From: Runella sp. MFBS21
Lineage (GTDB): Bacteria > Bacteroidota > Bacteroidia > Cytophagales > Spirosomataceae
DNA length: 64,000 nt
Assembly (NCBI RefSeq): GCF_029433105.1
Contig: NZ_JARNTW010000003.1
Coordinates: forward strand, 124,001 to 188,000
Direction of reading: 5' to 3'
The first letter of the stretch is position 1. The number at the start of each line of letters is the position of its first letter. A program made the translations under genes and the position numbers. The notes under the pieces were generated by a model. The model worked only from the letters and a program-made list of their open reading frames with translations. It was not told the DNA's origin and ran no database searches. Shown in pieces: positions 9,336 to 16,524 of this stretch.

Positions 9336-9629
9336 TCAAATCCGACTTTCTACGTCCATACGCACATGCAGCACGCGAATAATTTCTATGACTTTATCCG
9401 TCGCAGTACGATAGAAAATATAATGTTTGCCGTATAAAGCTTTTTTATAACCTTTTCGTACATAGTCAACGGGTTTGCCAATAACATTACCTTCTGCCAA
9501 GCCGTCAAAACATGACAATAAGCCACTGATATATTTTTCTGCCTGCTCTAATGACCATTCATCAACGGTATAGAACCAAATAACTTCTAAATCTTGCTGG
9601 GCAAGATTTGAAATTCTGTACTTCATCAT
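9336..9629 (-). CDS. parE: ParE/RelE-superfamily toxin
   Basis: 97 residues with the RelE/ParE fold pattern: an N-terminal strand YRISNLAQQDLEVIWFYT, helix WSLEQAEKYISGLL, then GKPVDYVRKGYKKALYGKHYIFYRTATDKVIEIIRVLHVRMD. The last segment is the characteristic ParE C-terminal beta-sheet with IxRVLHxRMD. ParE toxins typically poison DNA gyrase; target not shown here. It starts 1 nt after the antitoxin stop (two consecutive ATGs), so the pair is translationally coupled. Its stop codon abuts the inner edge of the left 250-bp repeat. Confidence 0.9.
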   Translation of the reverse strand: MMKYRISNLAQQDLEVIWFYTVDEWSLEQAEKYISGLLSCFDGLAEGNVIGKPVDYVRKGYKKALYGKHYIFYRTATDKVIEIIRVLHVRMDVESRI

Positions 9630-9630
9630 G

Positions 9631-9876
9631 CTAGGCTAACGATTGCCGTTTTAATTCTGCTTGAAAAGATTGTGGGTTAAAGTTTTCAACAAAACCACTC
9701 TCCTCACCCTCGACTAATGCCTGTCTCAACACTTTGAGTTTTTCTTCCTCCTGTTCGAGCAAACGTAATCCTGCACGCACGACTTCACTGGTTGACGCAT
9801 AACGACCCGTTTCAATTTGCATCTTAATAAAAGAATCAAAATGCTGCCCAATAGATATTGATGTGTTTTTGCTCAT
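9631..9876 (-). CDS. parD: ParD-family antitoxin
   Basis: 81 residues. The N-terminal ribbon-helix-helix (SISIGQHFDSFIKMQIETGRY followed by ASTSEVVRAGLRLLEQEE) is typical of ParD/CopG antitoxins. The acidic C-terminal tail (VEGEESGFVENFNPQ) is the expected toxin-wrapping segment. It precedes parE in the normal antitoxin-first order. Autoregulation is likely through an inverted repeat just upstream (9889-9911). Confidence 0.9.
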   Translation of the reverse strand: MSKNTSISIGQHFDSFIKMQIETGRYASTSEVVRAGLRLLEQEEEKLKVLRQALVEGEESGFVENFNPQSFQAELKRQSLA

Positions 9877-9888
9877 GGCATTTCCTTA

Positions 9889-9911
9889 TTTTGATTTATT
9901 AATCATCAAAA
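9889..9911. promoter_or_regulatory. Inverted repeat upstream of parD, probable operator
   Basis: TTTTGAT, 9-nt spacer, ATCAAAA lies 13 nt upstream of the parD start. Ribbon-helix-helix antitoxins commonly repress their own operon from such sites. Assignment is by position and symmetry only. Confidence 0.5.
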
Positions 9912-9983
9912 TTACCAATTTTTGGTACTTATTGCAAATCATTAGATTTTTGATCTAAGTACATGACAAAAAAGAGCTATATT

Positions 9984-10082
9984 TTTTTTAACAAAAACAA
10001 GCTTCCTCAACAAATGGCCCTCATCAATCCTCATTGGTTAGAGGATGCTTTAGATACGGCAAATGAAGTATTTTTAAGATAG
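9984..10082 (+). pseudogene. 3'-end remnant of the Nudix gene
   Basis: This fragment encodes the last ~32 residues of the Nudix hydrolase (from around FFNKNKLPQQM to EVFLR) and its stop codon. It differs from the intact gene end at two positions, both synonymous. It has no start codon or Nudix box. Confidence 0.85.
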
Positions 10083-10233
10083 AACCTTGCATTCCAAGGT
10101 CCTATCTTGATGGTATATTTATGGCAACCTAACCAAATACCGTGCTTGGGTTTCGGTAGCTCGAGTGGCGGGGTTTAAAAACGGAAGCGTCAAACCTGTG
10201 ACGTGGAAGTTTTGATAAGAATGTAACACCTCA
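9984..10233. repeat. Right copy of 250-bp direct repeat flanking parDE
   Basis: Partner of 9086-9335. It carries the Nudix 3' remnant, the second copy of the hairpin (10077-10107) and the genuine 3' end of the GT39 gene. The unique segment between the copies (9336-9983, 648 bp) holds only parDE and its control region. Confidence 0.92.
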
Positions 10234-11783
10234 GCTTGACTATCAATGGTTTTGAGCGATGCAAGCCCCTGTTCATCGGTATAGAGAAGTATCTCTTTGC
10301 TCTTCTTCGTTGTCTTTAATTCTTCGGCCGACTTTATCACAGGCGTGGTACGTTGGGTATAAAAATCTAACGCACTATGAAAAATATTGTAATTTGTAGA
10401 AGCCTCCAAATCATAGATATAAAAGGCATCTTTTTTGTCTTGGTAATCTTTGGCTACTTTTTGCCCTACTACAGATCCAATCTGATAGGTCAAAAGCGTG
10501 GGATAAAAATGATAATTCATCACCAAGTTTGCCGCTACTGCCGTCAAAAATGGAGCAAATACAAGCTGTGAAAAGCCCGGACGACGGCCATTGTATAGTC
10601 TTACTACCAACACTGCCAGTAAAACTACGATAGCAATCAAAATGATGTTTTCTAAAGGGAAAAACCAAGTACAGGCCGCTAAAATGACAATACCCATTAC
10701 GACCGACGTGATAATCAGACCCACTCGAACCCATTTAAAGACCGTCGCAGAAGACGGATTTTCGATGGTTTTTATAAGAAAAGAAGCCGTCAAAACCGCC
10801 GCCAATGGAAACACCACAAAGGTATAGTGTGGCAACTGATACTGCGCCGTAGACAAAGCCATAAAAGGCAATACAAAACCTCCCAACGAAATCGCTTCTT
10901 CTTGGGAAGTCAACAAAAACTTTTGTTTTACTACATGCCTAATCGCAAAAACCAACGCTGGAATAAATGCCAGTACCCAAGGCAAAAAACTCCAAAGGAA
11001 ATTATGAGACTGAAAAAATAATCCTGCATCATTTACCCACTGATTTTCGCCCGTAATACGCCCAAAGCTCTGAGTCCAGAAAAAGAAAATAATGCCTTCG
11101 GTACCATACTGCCGTAGCAATCCAATACAATAAGGCAGCAATACCAGCCCAATAATCGGAATTCCTAATATCCAACGAGGGTCAAAAAGTTGTTTCCATT
11201 GACGTTTTAAAACAAAATCTACAAAAAATGCCGACCCTACTACAATGAGGCTGATGGGGCCTTTGGCTAGCATTCCTAAACCCGCAAACACAAATCCACC
11301 GACAAAATATTTCCATTTTCGATGCCGTAGGTATTCGGCGATTAGCCAAATAGAAACCATGACGCTATTGGTAAGCAAAGTATCACATCGAACATCATGG
11401 TTCATCAAAAAAAACGCTTGACAACTCCCCATCACCAAAGCCGCCACATAAGCGGTTTGTTCAGAATAATAAAGTTTTGTAAAACGATACACGGCATACA
11501 AGCCCAAGATTGTCGATAAAATTGGGATGAAACGATAGGCAAAATTGGAGATGCCAAATAATTTAAAAATAATAGCCGAAATCCAAAACAACAATGGAGG
11601 CTTATCGAGATAATAATCCTGACCGCGCAATTGTACTTCTAAAAAATTCCCATTATCGGCCATTTCGCGGGCAATAGACGCATATTGGGCAGCATCAATA
11701 TCCATAATATCAATCCTAAACGCCCCGATTACATAGACTATGATTAAAGCTAAAAAAGGTAAATATTTGTTGTTCCAACGCAT
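10119..11783 (-). CDS. Glycosyltransferase family 39 (ArnT/PMT-like) membrane protein
   Basis: 554 residues with a polytopic hydrophobic N-terminal region of roughly ten membrane segments. The first loop contains the acidic motif IMDIDAAQYA, equivalent to the catalytic Asp/Glu of GT39 enzymes, and YYLDKPPLLFW, a strong signature of the ArnT/PMT group. Such enzymes transfer a sugar from a polyprenyl-phosphate carrier to lipid or protein on the periplasmic face. No arn operon is nearby, so the acceptor is not assigned. The C-terminus is a soluble domain. Its 3' end lies within the right copy of the 250-bp repeat. Confidence 0.85.
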   Translation of the reverse strand: MRWNNKYLPFLALIIVYVIGAFRIDIMDIDAAQYASIAREMADNGNFLEVQLRGQDYYLDKPPLLFWISAIIFKLFGISNFAYRFIPILSTILGLYAVYRFTKLYYSEQTAYVAALVMGSCQAFFLMNHDVRCDTLLTNSVMVSIWLIAEYLRHRKWKYFVGGFVFAGLGMLAKGPISLIVVGSAFFVDFVLKRQWKQLFDPRWILGIPIIGLVLLPYCIGLLRQYGTEGIIFFFWTQSFGRITGENQWVNDAGLFFQSHNFLWSFLPWVLAFIPALVFAIRHVVKQKFLLTSQEEAISLGGFVLPFMALSTAQYQLPHYTFVVFPLAAVLTASFLIKTIENPSSATVFKWVRVGLIITSVVMGIVILAACTWFFPLENIILIAIVVLLAVLVVRLYNGRRPGFSQLVFAPFLTAVAANLVMNYHFYPTLLTYQIGSVVGQKVAKDYQDKKDAFYIYDLEASTNYNIFHSALDFYTQRTTPVIKSAEELKTTKKSKEILLYTDEQGLASLKTIDSQAEVLHSYQNFHVTGLTLPFLNPATRATETQARYLVRLP

Positions 11784-11859
11784 AAGGGTGGGTTTATATG
11801 TAGATTATTTTATTTGTGGGAGCGACTCAATCGCCCCCTGAAACTTTCTGTTAGAGGTA

Positions 11860-13038
11860 TCACTTAAATGCTGGGATACCCGTAATCTCATGCCCCAATA
11901 TCAAAGCATGAATATCGTGCGTACCTTCATAAGTAATCACCGATTCGAGATTCATCATATGCCGCATGATAGGATAATCGCCAGTGATGCCCATTCCTCC
12001 CAACATTTGTCGAGCCTCACGAGCTATATGAAGAGCCATGTCAACATTGTTTCGTTTGGCCATCGAAATCTGAGCAGTAGTAGCTTTTCCGGCATTTTTG
12101 AGGGTTCCTAGCCGCCAGACCAACAATTGCGCCTTGGTAATTTCGGTCAACATTTCGGCTAGTTTTTGTTGTTGAATCTGAAACGCACCTATCGGTTTTC
12201 CGAACTGAATTCTTTCCAAAGCGTAGTTGCGGGCAGTCTCATAGCAGTCAATCGCCGCCCCTATTGCTCCCCATGCTATGCCATAGCGGGCATTGTCGAG
12301 ACAGCCAAGCGGCCCCCGAAGCCCCTCCACATTAGGTAAAATATTGGCTTTGGGTACCTTGACATTATCAAACACCAACTCTCCCGTCACACTCGCCCTT
12401 AGCGACCACTTATTATGGATTTCGGGCGCCGAAAATCCCTCCATTCCTTTTTCTACAATCAGTCCTTGGATACGCCCTTGTTCGTTTTTGGCCCATACTA
12501 CCGCAACATCGGCCACGGGTGAATTGGTAATCCACATTTTGGAACCATTCAAAATCACGTGGTCGCCTTCATCCCTAAAATGCGTAAGCATGCCTGCCGG
12601 ATTAGACCCATGATTGGGTTCGGTAAGTCCAAAACACCCGATCCATTCGCCCGAAGCCAAACGTGGTAAGTACTTTTGGCGCTGCTCTTCGGAGCCGTAG
12701 GCAAAAATAGGCCACATCACCAACGAACTCTGCACCGATACCGTAGAGCGCATCCCTGAGTCACAACGCTCAATTTCTTGGGTAATCAACCCATACGCAA
12801 TATAATCCATCCCACCCCCACCGTACTCCACGGGTAAGGTAGGGCCAAAAGCACCAATTTCGGCAAATTTTTGAATCAAATGGGCCGGAAAGGCGGCTCG
12901 TTGAGCATAGTCTTCGATGATGGGGCGTACGTCACGATTAATCATTTGTCGTACCGCATCACGCACCAAGAGATGTTCTTCGGTCAGTAAGTCATCAATT
13001 TGATAAAAGTCAGTAGTTGTTGAAAAAGAAGTGCTCAT
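11860..13038 (-). CDS. Acyl-CoA dehydrogenase, glutaryl-CoA dehydrogenase type
   Basis: 392 residues, cytoplasmic FAD enzyme. The acyl-CoA dehydrogenase domains are in order: N-terminal helical (to ~130), beta domain with GCFGLTEPNHGSNP and KMWITNSPVADV, and C-terminal helical. The catalytic Glu is predicted at residue 371 in TYEGTHDIH, the placement seen in glutaryl-CoA dehydrogenases, and RYGIAWGAIGAA also fits that group. Expected to oxidise (and for GcdH decarboxylate) glutaryl-CoA, passing electrons to ETF; etfBA are at 46-48 kb in this window. No lysine-degradation neighbours are present. Confidence 0.85.
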   Translation of the reverse strand: MSTSFSTTTDFYQIDDLLTEEHLLVRDAVRQMINRDVRPIIEDYAQRAAFPAHLIQKFAEIGAFGPTLPVEYGGGGMDYIAYGLITQEIERCDSGMRSTVSVQSSLVMWPIFAYGSEEQRQKYLPRLASGEWIGCFGLTEPNHGSNPAGMLTHFRDEGDHVILNGSKMWITNSPVADVAVVWAKNEQGRIQGLIVEKGMEGFSAPEIHNKWSLRASVTGELVFDNVKVPKANILPNVEGLRGPLGCLDNARYGIAWGAIGAAIDCYETARNYALERIQFGKPIGAFQIQQQKLAEMLTEITKAQLLVWRLGTLKNAGKATTAQISMAKRNNVDMALHIAREARQMLGGMGITGDYPIMRHMMNLESVITYEGTHDIHALILGHEITGIPAFK

Positions 13039-13204
13039 GATTTTTGGAGAATGTATTTTAAAATAATCTCTCAGTCCGAATTATCCCCAAAATTATCATA
13101 AAATCCACCCATTATTACAAAAATCAAGGAAAGCTGTAACCAAATAGTTGTAACAAACGTTAGTATATGGTAAATTTGATAAACTCTGACACTGTTTTTG
13201 TAAC

Positions 13205-13753
13205 GTGGAAACGCTTTTGCTGATTCTTTTATTGATTCCGTATTTAGTACTTCGATACTATCTTACAGACCACGATACCCCAACCGACAAAGAAAGGAAA
13301 AGGTTATTAGAGGGAATACAACTGTACGACAATCAAGCCTACGCTGAAGCTTTTGCTTATTTTGATAAAAGAATCAAAGAATATCGTAAATCTGCCATTG
13401 CCTACGCCTATCGAGCCAAATGCAATCTCAAAGAAGGAAATTACTTTTCGGCGATTTATGACTCAGGACAAGCCCTTAGCTTTGATAATACCCTAGCCGA
13501 TGTACACCTTGATCACGGCATGGCTCATTATTTTTTAGGTGAATACAACACCGCTTTTCTATCGTTCGACAAAGCTGTTTGGTTTTCAAGAGGAAATGAA
13601 TCCAACGCTCTTCGCTGGCGTGCTTTGGCTCGTCTAAAACTGCACCAACTATCGCAAGCCGAAAAAGACCTTTCGAGAGCCGTAGAATTGGGCGATGAAA
13701 ACGCCGCCTATGTGCTGAGCCAACCTCCTTTTGGCCGAAAGGTGATTTTATAA
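13205..13753 (+). CDS. TPR protein with N-terminal membrane anchor
   Basis: 182 residues from a GTG start; no ATG is available before the hydrophobic stretch LLLILLLIPYLVLRYYL (~4-20), which should anchor the protein in the inner membrane. Three to four tetratricopeptide repeats follow (residues ~35-165, for example AYAEAFAYFDKRIKEYRKSAIAYAYRA). Probably a protein-protein interaction module of unknown partner. Divergent from the acyl-CoA dehydrogenase. Confidence 0.75.
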   Translation: METLLLILLLIPYLVLRYYLTDHDTPTDKERKRLLEGIQLYDNQAYAEAFAYFDKRIKEYRKSAIAYAYRAKCNLKEGNYFSAIYDSGQALSFDNTLADVHLDHGMAHYFLGEYNTAFLSFDKAVWFSRGNESNALRWRALARLKLHQLSQAEKDLSRAVELGDENAAYVLSQPPFGRKVIL

Positions 13754-13853
13754 TCGCTTCAACTTTTTTCTTTTTATGTGTGTTACTACATTCACACCTC
13801 AAATTTCATTGGTGATTGATTATTTATTCGACACTTTCATAAACACCTAGTCT

Positions 13854-14234
13854 ATGCTCGAAGTAACCCCCGACAACAAGCTTAAACGCCTCATTGTGGT
13901 AGGCGACCGCGTACTTATCAAACCCAAAAATCCCGTTGATCAAACTTCTTCTGGCCTTTATCTTCCTGCTACTGTTACCGAAAAAGAACAAGTGCAAAGT
14001 GGCTATGTCATCAAAGTCGGCCCTGGCTACCCCATTCCAAGCCCTGTAGAAGATGAACCTTGGAAAGAAACCGAAGAAAAAGTAAAATACATGCCTCTGC
14101 AAGCCCAAGAAGGCGACCTTGCGATTTATCTCCAACGCAATGCCATAGAGGTGATGTATAATGATGAAAAATACATCATTGTCCCTCAATCTGCCATCTT
14201 AATGCTAGAGCGGCACGAGGATTTGTTTGGCTAA
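13854..14234 (+). CDS. GroES-like co-chaperone
   Basis: 126 residues with a Cpn10 fold signature: VVGDRVLIKPKNP near the N-terminus, the mobile-loop-like segment DQTSSGLYLPATVTEKEQ, then GYVIKVGPGYPIPSP, and the terminal strand YIIVPQSAILMLE. It is longer than normal GroES (~95 aa) because of an insert with EDEPWKETEEKVKYMPLQ. No groEL is adjacent, so it is probably a divergent paralogue rather than the main co-chaperonin. A strong terminator follows 9 nt after the stop. Confidence 0.8.
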   Translation: MLEVTPDNKLKRLIVVGDRVLIKPKNPVDQTSSGLYLPATVTEKEQVQSGYVIKVGPGYPIPSPVEDEPWKETEEKVKYMPLQAQEGDLAIYLQRNAIEVMYNDEKYIIVPQSAILMLERHEDLFG

Positions 14235-14243
14235 TCCTAAATA

Positions 14244-14277
14244 ACCAAAAAAGCCCGGCATGCCGGGCTTTTTTGGT
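14244..14277. terminator. Strong bidirectional terminator
   Basis: A perfect 17-bp palindrome (arms with GCCCGGCA / TGCCGGGC flanked by A6 and T6) lies between the GroES-like gene and the convergent DUF4136 gene, so it serves both strands. Confidence 0.9.
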
Positions 14278-14297
14278 ATAGAAATAGTATGTATTTG

Positions 14298-14867
14298 TCA
14301 CTTACCGCTTTCCTGTGGACCACCACCACGGGGGTCATAGCCAGAAGCAAAAAGTGGATATTGATCAAAAATTGACCTCACTACGTTTCGGTAGTAGTTG
14401 TTGGCGGCATTGGGATTTTTGAAAATACCAGCCGCGTACCCTCTCCACACCACTTGGTCGCTATCGGCATCTATGAGTGAAATAATAATAGTTCCTTTAT
14501 CTAATGAATAGCGAATAGGTTCATATTTGAAAGAATCATCTTCGGTATCTACCCAGTTTTTGATAACCGGCTGCATATAGCCCTGATAACGTAGATTGTC
14601 ATAAAAAATGCCGTAATTTACCAAAAGGGAAGGCTTACTTGTGGAGAGACGATAGCCACGCGCCTGCATTTGGCGGTGAATCGCGTTGTACACTTCAGTA
14701 CAGACGTTACCTGTATCTCTCTCACATTCCAAGAAAGCATACGTACTGTATGTCTTGAAATTTGTTTCATAACTGTAATCGTGTTCAACAAAAATACGAC
14801 GACTTGTGTTACAGCCCGCCGCCCACACAACGACGCAACCAAAAAGTAAAAGTTTAGCAAGCTTCAT
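14298..14867 (-). CDS. DUF4136 domain lipoprotein
   Basis: 189 residues. A lipoprotein signal peptide ends at WAAGC with Cys19. The rest matches the DUF4136 pattern: an early YETNFKTYSTYAFLE, followed by IHRQMQARGYRLS and SKPSLLVNYGIF, then VDADSDQVVWRGYAAGIF near the C-terminus. Members are envelope lipoproteins of unknown function. Transcribed convergently with the GroES-like gene. Confidence 0.85.
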   Translation of the reverse strand: MKLAKLLLFGCVVVWAAGCNTSRRIFVEHDYSYETNFKTYSTYAFLECERDTGNVCTEVYNAIHRQMQARGYRLSTSKPSLLVNYGIFYDNLRYQGYMQPVIKNWVDTEDDSFKYEPIRYSLDKGTIIISLIDADSDQVVWRGYAAGIFKNPNAANNYYRNVVRSIFDQYPLFASGYDPRGGGPQESGK

Positions 14868-14967
14868 GACGGATGTTAGTGTTAGGTGTTATGCCCGAAT
14901 ATTTGGATAAAATTACGAAATTTTCGATAAAAGCAAATTTTTTATTGTAAAACTTGTCAACAATAAA

Positions 14968-15996
14968 TTATCCTATGTAATACGCTACTCCTTGATGAAA
15001 TTCGTTGGCCGTTACTTTGATGTCATATCCACAACTCCCTATTCCTGTAAGCAACGAAAAACGCAACTCTCCCCCTTTATTTTTTTTGTCTTGATAAGCC
15101 AATTCAATCAGATGAGGTATATCAAGCACTTTTAAATTTACTTTGCCATACAACGAAAATATAAACTCCTCTACTTGCTCTAATGTTTGCAAATCGACCA
15201 TTTTTTTTCGATAGGCAATGTAAGTTTCGATAATCATTCCTGCTGCGATAGCTTCTCCGTGCAACAAGCGCTCTTTGGGCGGTTTACTTAGATAGTAGGT
15301 CTCCACAGCGTGACCCACAGTATGACCAAAATTTAAAATTTTGCGTAATCCTTTTTCCGTCGGATCTTGAGCTACTACCTCTTTTTTTATTTCGACAGAA
15401 TGCGCAATCAAATCTCCCCAGTCTTGCATCTCAAAGTCCTTCTTGCGTATTGCTTCCCATTTGGCCGCATCCGCAATCAGACAATGCTTAATAATTTCAG
15501 CAAAACCCGATCTCAGTTCTATATACGGGAGAGTGGATAAAAAGGATGCGTCAATCAAAACATTTTTTGGTTGGGTAAAAACGCCCAAATGATTCTTGAA
15601 TCCTTGAAAATCAATGCCTAGTTTTCCACCCACACTTGCATCCACTTGAGCAAGCAAAGTGGTCGGAATTTGCACAAAATCAATCCCTCGTTTATAGGTG
15701 GCAGCACAAAACCCTCCCATGTCTCCAATCACTCCCCCACCCAGATTAAACACTACCGCATGACGGTCTAGGCCCAGGCGGGTCATTTCGCCCCAAATTT
15801 GCTCACACGTACTTAGATTTTTGTGCTGCTCACCCGCAGGCACTACTATCAAGTGGTGCTTTGGCAAAAGCGTTTTTATTTGACTATAGCAGTGTTTGCG
15901 GGTATTGGTATCTGCAATTACGACAACTTTAGAGTAGGCTTTATCAGATAAATAAGCCAGAAGGCTTTCTTGAATAGGAGCAATGGTTACTGACAT
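14968..15996 (-). CDS. aroB: 3-dehydroquinate synthase
   Basis: 342 residues. Family hallmarks are PAGEQHKNLSTCEQIW, NLGGGVIGDMGGFCAATYKRG (NAD-binding glycine-rich segment), IPTTLLAQVDASVGGK and NFGHTVGHAVE, the last carrying a metal-binding His. It converts DAHP to 3-dehydroquinate, the second step of the shikimate pathway, in the cytoplasm with NAD and a divalent metal. Slightly shorter than typical AroB (~360) but all motifs are intact. No other aro gene is adjacent. Confidence 0.95.
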   Translation of the reverse strand: MSVTIAPIQESLLAYLSDKAYSKVVVIADTNTRKHCYSQIKTLLPKHHLIVVPAGEQHKNLSTCEQIWGEMTRLGLDRHAVVFNLGGGVIGDMGGFCAATYKRGIDFVQIPTTLLAQVDASVGGKLGIDFQGFKNHLGVFTQPKNVLIDASFLSTLPYIELRSGFAEIIKHCLIADAAKWEAIRKKDFEMQDWGDLIAHSVEIKKEVVAQDPTEKGLRKILNFGHTVGHAVETYYLSKPPKERLLHGEAIAAGMIIETYIAYRKKMVDLQTLEQVEEFIFSLYGKVNLKVLDIPHLIELAYQDKKNKGGELRFSLLTGIGSCGYDIKVTANEFHQGVAYYIG

Positions 15997-16524
15997 AGGA
16001 TGAGTTATGAATTAAAAATCTAAAATTAATTGATTTAAGTGCCAAAGCACAACTGGACTGCCCGTGCCGTTATTCGTTAATCATTATTCGTTGTTTGTTG
16101 TTCGTTAATCGCCATTCGTTATTTACCAATCATTATTCGCTCAAAATCAACAAATTACACCAAAACAAAAACCCTAAAACTTTTGCTTTAGTGCTTAAAA
16201 CGGGATTAACCAAATTATTTGAAAACTAAAAAAATATATCTACCGCAATTTCACAAATCAATGTAATCCTTTATTCTACCTATCTCTTAAGACTGATAAT
16301 TTCCTCCTACAAGTCTACTGAGATACCTTCCAAATACAGAATAATCATGCAAGGAAGGGATTAAATTCAAGCAAAAACCTGCACAAATACGCATAATAAA
16401 TTTTGAAAAACCGCACACAAACGCAATTTTATTGCAAGATTCATTGCAAATCAGAAAGGTATTTGCTTTTTTTGGAGAGTTTATTCAGTTTTTTAATCAA
16501 ACTAAAACCAACTTCAACTTCACT
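15997..16524. other. 528-nt non-coding gap upstream of susC
   Basis: This AT-rich stretch separates divergent aroB and susC. It contains the 14-bp-period repeat at 16072-16127 and otherwise no gene or strong hairpin that I can support. The susC promoter should lie in its right half, but no clear TAnnTTTG box was identified. Confidence 0.6.
16072..16127. repeat. Four tandem 14-bp units starting RTTCGTT
   Basis: Units begin at 16072, 16086, 16100 and 16114. Each opens with ATTCGTT or GTTCGTT and has a variable second half. A fifth partial match (ATTATTCG) follows after a phase slip. Confidence 0.75.

Noticed and set aside
9086-10233. The 250-bp repeats as ends of an insertion sequence or composite transposon
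   Set aside because: They consist of the ends of two host genes, have no terminal inverted repeats or transposase, and no short target duplication is visible.
16072-16127. CRISPR-like array
   Set aside because: Units are only 14 bp with no separate spacers, and no cas genes are in the window.
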